From the NCBI GenBank assembly GCA_035048815.1, contig JAUCBN010000011.1:21530001-21594000 (forward strand): 64,000 bases of DNA, written 5' to 3'. Under the pieces are notes generated by a model. The model was not told where the DNA came from and did no database searches. It worked only from the letters and a program-made list of their open reading frames with translations. This stretch comes from Abelmoschus esculentus (Eukaryota; Streptophyta; Magnoliopsida; Malvales; Malvaceae). The position numbers and the translations under genes were made by a program. This document shows, piece after piece, positions 58,351 to 64,000 of the stretch; the first letter of the stretch is position 1, and each line of letters opens with the position of its first letter.

Positions 58351-58872
58351 CTAAGCCTTCAATTTAACTCTCAATTGATTGTTTCTAACCATTCCCAAAT
58401 TCAATTTCTCCACCAAAGCCAAGCTTAGAAAATTATGTGTAGCCTCTGAATCCACCAAAATCAAACATTCTTGACTTCTAATTTCCAGCAACAACTTTAT
58501 TGTTTCCAGATGAAAGATCCCCATATTGCATGGAGAGAGAATTAATTTTTCACTTCTATTCAGTTCTTGAACTCTCATTTTTGCTTGTTTTTTATAATCG
58601 AAAAATACTTCTTGTTCTAATTTTTCTTCTGTCCCTTCCACAACAATGTGAAATATTTGAGTTTTGACACATTTGTGTCTAGTATGTATTTGGTAACACA
58701 CCAGAAATACAATCTTTTTTCTATCCCCTATCTCACTAGTTGTTAATCTTTTCCCTTCAGACTTAGGAACTCCGGAAATAGTCCCTTTTAAAGATAGACT
58801 TAATGCAGGAGTATGAAACTTTGCTGAAAACATGCCTGAATTGTTTGTTGTAATATAATTTTCATTCAACAT
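58351..58872 (-). pseudogene. Gypsy gag end and protease remnant
   Basis: An open stretch of 173 codons on the minus strand holds a C-x-x-x-H-x-x-x-x-C-like CYQIHTRHKC segment from the gag zinc knuckle and then LVDSEATHNFLS, the aspartic protease active site. The usual DSG triplet reads DSE, which would be expected to impair catalysis. Upstream sequence toward 59,200 is decayed gag. Confidence 0.82.
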
Positions 58873-59815
58873 GCTGGTATTACTTATGGAAGGAATTCAC
58901 AAAACCAAAGGAGCCATAGGAGTCGATCTCACTAAGGGAGTACACAGACTCAACATGCTTAATTAAATGGTATGCATTCAACAATAACTTGGGCTGTAAT
59001 GATTTTACCAACCGACTAATTTCCATTCTCAATTGGTTCTTAAATATGACAAGGACATACTCTTTAGATAACTAGACTTGATTTAACAAGTGAATGACTT
59101 TTCATAAAATTATTTCATTGTCATTGTATGCAAAGCAACTAGATCTGTAAAGGGATCCTCAAATTCACTAAAAGCAAAATATCCCTATCCAATCCTAAAT
59201 ATTCCCTTTAAGTGATAGTGTTCCAACTACTATGAATCTTAGCCAAAATCTAATGCCATTGAAGAGCTGAACCCTCTAAATGTAACATCACAACCTCACC
59301 TTATCATGTTCAGGATTTCCTTCAGCCTCAAAATATTGTTCTACTTTGTATAACCAATCCCTAAACTCCGACCCATCAAACATAGGATAAACCAATTTGT
59401 ACGCAAGATTAATTAAAGGTAAAAATTCTATACTAGATCCTTTTTGGCTATTTGCTTCCATCATATTGATCAACGAAGCACTAGGCCAACCTTCACTGTT
59501 TTCTGAAACTTTCCCCTTTTCAACAGCCTTCTCATTGGGTTCCACCACTAGTAGATTTGTTAGTATGGGTAATATTCCTAGTTGAATCAACGTTAGATTC
59601 ACCTTAAGTTTTTTTTCCATTGCCAACTCTAACAGCTTCTGTATGTTGTTCATTAGGGTGGTTTGCATCAGTTAAAACTTATCATCCATCAATTTCTCTA
59701 ATCTAGAAATCTCTTGTTGCAGCTTACTTGTCTCTTGTTGCCGTTCTGGAGTTTGGGCTTCTTTAGCTTGATCTCTCGAGCTCAATAAAACTATTTGACT
59801 TTTTGTTTCCACCAT
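58873..59815 (-). pseudogene. Gypsy gag remnant
   Basis: The frame starts at 59,815 with MVETKSQIVLL, typical for gag of this group, passes through a coiled-coil-like EISRLEKLMDDKF, a stop near 59,670, and a 126-codon open part (59,668-59,288) with PMFDGSEFRDWLYKVEQYF, the conserved gag core. From 59,280 to 58,873 only broken frames are seen. Confidence 0.8.
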
Positions 59816-60147
59816 TTCTCAAACTTAACGAGGCCTCTGATACCTTGCTGGTTCCGTACCTAATGGTTGATAGTCTTTAACTTGCTCAGCTTTTCATCAT
59901 TCAACCTCTTGGTGATGGTTAAAGCATTTGAATCTAACTCTTAATGTTCAATAATTTATGTACAACTGGTTTTGATACTGTTAACCTTGCTGGTTCCATC
60001 TAGGACCATTTTCATTTGATTATAGCAATTCTTATGCCTTATGTTGATCCTGTTTAGATCTACAAACCTAGCCATTTAGGTTGACCAATACTTTTTGACT
60101 GATTCTTATGATATGTTATATTGAACAAATACTATAGCCATTTAACT
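59816..60147 (-). mobile_element. Leader and possible primer site of the minus-strand gypsy element
   Basis: On the minus strand GGTATCAGAGGCC (near 59,834-59,846) resembles the tRNA-Met primer site TGGTATCAGAGC with changes. A GGAACCAGCAAGGT word next to it recurs near 59,986, so about 140 bases may be duplicated. A full 5' LTR is not present before the RABA fragment begins. Confidence 0.45.
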
Positions 60148-60583
60148 GTAACAAGTGCGTACTATAGGGGTGCCGTCGGGGCAATGCTGATTTATAATAT
60201 AACAAAACGCCAGACTTTTGATCATATTCCACGGTAGCCGGAAAAGTTGCGCAGCCATGCAAACAAGAACATTGTTATTATTTTGATTGGCAGCAAATGC
60301 GACCTCGAAAACCAACAAGAAGTTTCAACCTAGGATGCCAATGAATTTGCTCAAAAGGAAGGACAGTTTTTTCCTGGAGACCTCGGCTCTTGATGCAACT
60401 TATGTGGAGACAGTCTTCATGACTGTGCTTATCGAGATCTTCAACATTGTGAACAAGAAGAACGTGGTTGCCGATGAGAATCATGGAAATGGCAACCCCA
60501 CATCTCTAGCAGGCAAGAAGATCATCATTCCAGGTCCAGCACAATAAATTCCAACAAAGAGCAACGAGTGCTGTAGATCATGA
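60148..60583 (+). pseudogene. RABA-type Rab GTPase pseudogene (second exon)
   Basis: RABA proteins are Rab11-like GTPases of plant trans-Golgi and recycling traffic. Here the frame reads VTSAYYRGAVGAM, then QTFDHI, NIVIILIGSKCDL (guanine-binding NKxD, N changed to S) and, after one frameshift near 60,372, LETSALDATYVETVF (the SA motif), ending SLAGKKIIIPGPAQ. A stop at 60,545 is followed in frame by ECCRS and a second stop at 60,581, so the prenylated cysteine pair is still readable. Stops also lie at 60,234 and 60,329. The fragment starts at the VTSAYY point where RABA genes usually have their single intron, so it looks like the second exon alone. The first exon with the P-loop is not found. 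Confidence 0.88.
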
Positions 60584-63500
60584 GTTAGTTGGATTTGTCT
60601 CCCACTTTTTTCTTCTAGGCGGGGGCGAAACTAAAAAAAATTTATTTAATTGACGGGATAAAAAATGATTTTTTTTTAAATAAATTACTTTTTTTATTTT
60701 TTTACGCTTTGTAATATATAAAAACAATAGTCGAGAAAACCGGACCATGAACCCAATGTTCCGCCACTATCCAGGTCATTTCTTTTACATTCTGAATCTA
60801 AATAGTAATTTTTTTAAGGGTGACTACTGTGCATATATTTTAGTTTGATAACATTCTCAGTTATTAAATATTGATCGTTCAATCACTGTGATGATATTAC
60901 TGGTGTTTAAACCCGTGACCTTTAGAAACAGTAATCGTTCCTTTAACCATTAAGACTAGATGGTTCGTGTTGCTCAATATTTATTAGTATTATCATATCG
61001 TTACAAACATCGTCAGTTAAATATTAGGCCAAAATAAAGGCGTGCGCGACCTAGCATGATATATTTAAAAAAATTATTAATATAATAGTATAAAACCAAT
61101 TTATATAATTATGAATATTTTTTTTACGTGTACAAGTAATATTTATAATATTATTTAATAAATTAAATATTATAGAAAATTATAAAAATATTTATATATT
61201 TTTTAAAAAAGAAAGTATTGATGAAAGTATAAATAGTTAAAAAATTGTTTAGAAGAAAGAATTTAAAAAAATATATAATGAAAGTATCAAATTGAATTAA
61301 ATGTAAAGTTAAGGGACTATGTTATAAAATGAATAATTTTTTAACCATATGAATCGAAGTTGCATAGATATTGTAATAATAGTGGGTCAAATTTGGTCAA
61401 ACTGAACTTAAATAAATGAAAATTAAAGAAATAAAAAAAATCATATAAAATTTATGGACTAAGTTGAAAAAGAGAAAAAAAAAATCGAAAAGAGGAATAG
61501 ATGATGTATAGGTATTATGCAATGATTTAGTAGCATGTGATTCAAATTTGTTCGAAACAAACTTAAAATAAAGAAAAAAATTAAAAAAAAAATTATAGTT
61601 TAAAGTTTTAAGGTTAAAATTTAAAATTTTAATTTTTAGAGTATATAAAATAATAACCATATATATAGATATTAAAATTAATGTGATGATAGAAAAATCT
61701 CCAGTAAATCTGAAGAAATATAATTTTTTTATAACTCGATAAAAAGAAACAATACTTAAACTTAGTTTTCTCTCAAAATATTACCGGCCCAAGGTTCTTT
61801 TCGTTTCACTTTACTTAATCCAATTTTAATGTTGATTGTTGACTATTAACTTTTTCTAATTATTTAATAAATATAATTTTATTTTTGTGGTATTTTTCTG
61901 CTTTTATGATATATTTATCTATGTCTTTTAAAATATATTTTTTTGATCATTCGATTATTTTTTTATTTCATATTTTTATCTAAGTCGAATTTGATAACAT
62001 CACGACTAATCAAGATAACGTTTATTTATAATCTTGTTGATCTTTCATGCTTTTAACTCACGTATTGAATTTGGATACACGGTTTGTGCTCATGGATAGT
62101 TTCTTATGATGTTGGGCTCTGATTTACGGTTCTCTGTGGTCTTTCAATAGTTTAATTCCTTTTATGTTTCATTTATTGATGTAGTCAGATTTGTTCTTAT
62201 CTATTTTTTTATTCAGTCTTTTGGATAATTTTTTTTTAAAAAAATCTTGTATAATCCTTCTATTATCTAAAGTTATTAATTTTAGAAAAATATTCAGATT
62301 ATGTATTTCGCTTACAATAATAATTATAAATCCTTATTATAATTTTTGGATTTTCTCTTTTAATAAAACCAACAATTTTTATTAAAAAATGTTAATAGAA
62401 ATAATTTTACCACACTACTAAGCTAGATACTTGCTTCTATTGAATTTGTGAATTATAAAAAAATTTATGCTAATGTAATATTTAAGGTTTCATTTGGCGA
62501 AGTTATTGAAACTTATGATTGGGTGAAGAAGTGTTTAGGGAGAAATTAAAATTTTTTATTTTTCAAAACGCAACGTTTAAAATCAAAAATGCTAAAAAAA
62601 TGGCCTAAAATGAGAAAAAAAAACGTATTCGATAACATTTTCCAAAAATTAGGTAAAAAAACAACGTTGAATAAATACGATAAAAAATATTTTTGAAAAT
62701 TTTGTTTTAAAAATATTTTTAAATTTTTATATTTGAGATTAGAATGTTAAGATCTATAATTAAATTTTTTAAAGAAGGTAAATGATATTTTAGGCATAAT
62801 ATTATAATTATATATAAATGATATCTAAATACTTTAAGATTATAATTTATAAAATATATAAATTTAAATTATCATAAAAATAAAAAAATATATTTTATTA
62901 ATAAGTTTGTATTTCTTCAAGAATAGTATGTGTTATATGAAGATGGGCAGAAATAGGATAGAATTACGAGAGAGACCAAAACGAGAATGATGTTATAGAA
63001 AGATCAGGTTTTTTATCTTTAAAATTAACAATCTTTAATAGATAATCTTAAAAATAAAGGGATGAGATTTTAAAATTAGTATATCTTAAAAAATAGTTGG
63101 ACCAAAAATTTTAACAAAACTAAATTCCATTAACTTCAAAACAATAGTGTCTTAAAAAATTATTTTTTTTCAAGAGAACAAGACTTTCTTTTAATAGTTT
63201 TAAAACTTTAAAAAATTAAAAATATAATTAACCATAAAAAATAGGATGAATCAGATCCTCTTAGACTCACCCGATGTTCTATCATTGTATATAAAAATAT
63301 AATAAATTTAAAATATTTTATTTAGTATATTTAATTTTTAAACTAAATAGAATAATAAATGAAGTTTATAATTATAATTTGTCTCTTAAAAGTATTTTTC
63401 TAGCTTTAAAAAGCTAAAAAAAAAAATTGTGTTTAAGTTGAAAAACATTTTTCAAACGCAAATTTATTACAAAAATTAACTGTTTAATATTGTTTTTGAT

Positions 63501-63637
63501 CTCAAATCAACTTGTAAAGTCGAAAGCTAACTTAAAAAGTAATGTTAAACAAAGTTTAAGCGACCGATAGAGAATACTTAAGGAAAAGGATATATAAGAT
63601 AATTTTGCACGGGAAAGACGCCTAGTACTAACATGTT
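60584..63637. other. Very AT-rich intergenic sequence
   Basis: About 3 kb with no supported gene. GGGGGCGAAACTA near 60,622 and TTCCGCCACTA near 60,761 may be the ends of a short hAT MITE, without a readable target duplication. Around 62,490-63,560 there are long A- and T-rich stretches with weakly complementary ends, possibly an old MITE. The remaining frames are short and low-complexity. Confidence 0.4.
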
Positions 63638-63646
63638 AAGTTGGGT

Positions 63647-63907
63647 GAGAAATTATATGATGGGTAAGTCTCACCGCGTTATCTATGGGACCAACCACTA
63701 AAAACTATTTATCTCATCTTTTTTTCATGTCGTATTTTCTTAAGAGAATCTTCACTCATATTTACTGTTAATTCATTTTAAAAATAATTTTTTCAAGTGA
63801 AAATCCACTTGGAAAAAAATATGACATGAAAAAATTGATGAATGAGTGTTTTTTAGTGGTTGGTACCATGGATAACGTGGTGAGACTTACCCATAATATA
63901 ATTTCTC
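63647..63907. mobile_element. Mutator-type MITE, short, nearly all inverted repeat
   Basis: Ends GAGAAATTATATGATGGGT and its near complement at the right. The arms run about 90-100 bases, with GTAAGTCTCACC and GACCAACCACTAAAAA visible on both sides. Flanks AAGTTGGGT (63,638-63,646) and TAGTTGGAT (63,908-63,916) fit a 9-bp duplication with two changes. It shares its first ten bases with the element at 747-1,389. Confidence 0.82.
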
Positions 63908-64000
63908 TAGTTGGATAGGGGATTTGCACCGATTATACTAAAAATTAAAGATACAATAAAAAATAAGATTTAAGATAAAATATAAATATTTAAAAATAAA

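Noticed and set aside
60905..60965. tRNA- or SINE-like stretch TTTAAACCCGTGACC
   Set aside because: Only a short resemblance to a B-box; no A-box at the right distance and no target duplication.

Overview
This is a 64-kb AT-rich stretch of eudicot nuclear DNA, dominated by nested transposable elements. Evidence for a plant: a complete five-exon MED18 (Mediator) gene, remnants of a CELLULOSE SYNTHASE INTERACTIVE 1 (CSI1/POM2) gene and of a RABA-type Rab GTPase, and Ty3/gypsy families (Tekay-like, Ogre/Tat-like and another chromovirus-like), copia, LINE, hAT, Mutator and PIF/Harbinger-type elements typical of plants. The style of the repeats fits a medium or large genome such as a Malvaceae species (for example cotton), but this is an impression, not a demonstrated assignment.

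Layout. 1-22,630: a decayed CSI1-like pseudogene. Its first recognisable exon (592-664) is separated from the next (18,075) by a 17.4-kb intron holding a nest: a duplicated intron segment (710-1,712 and 17,576-17,925), a Mutator-type MITE in the left copy (the right copy is the unoccupied site), an hAT MITE split by a Tekay-like gypsy element (1,963-16,266), which is itself split by an Ogre-like non-autonomous element (4,533-13,310, minus strand), then a truncated copia element. A gypsy LTR fragment (18,313-20,863) breaks the gene again. 23,000-29,200: MITEs, a Tat-lineage pol remnant and a foldback repeat. 29,567-30,771 (minus): the only gene that looks intact, MED18. 31,200-34,900: small hAT MITEs with clear 8-bp target duplications, a 5'-truncated LINE and an inverted-repeat structure. 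34,967-60,000: a minus-strand chromovirus-like gypsy element cut into pieces by an LTR (35,861-38,375), a complete non-autonomous element with tRNA-Met primer site (40,429-50,353), a 4.1-kb Ogre-like solo LTR (50,551-54,663), a 1.4-kb solo LTR (55,420-56,830) and an hAT MITE (56,899-57,558). 60,148-60,583: a RABA pseudogene. 60,584-64,000: very AT-rich DNA with a second Mutator-type MITE.

Most of the window can be placed in a relative order of insertion because target-site duplications are readable at most junctions. I see no operon-like or novel multigene system. The most informative signals are the stratigraphy of the nest, the unoccupied-site pair, short coding-like repeats next to the 3' LTR of the Ogre-like element, and a 10-base match between the presumed primer-binding site and the LTR of the Ogre-like elements.
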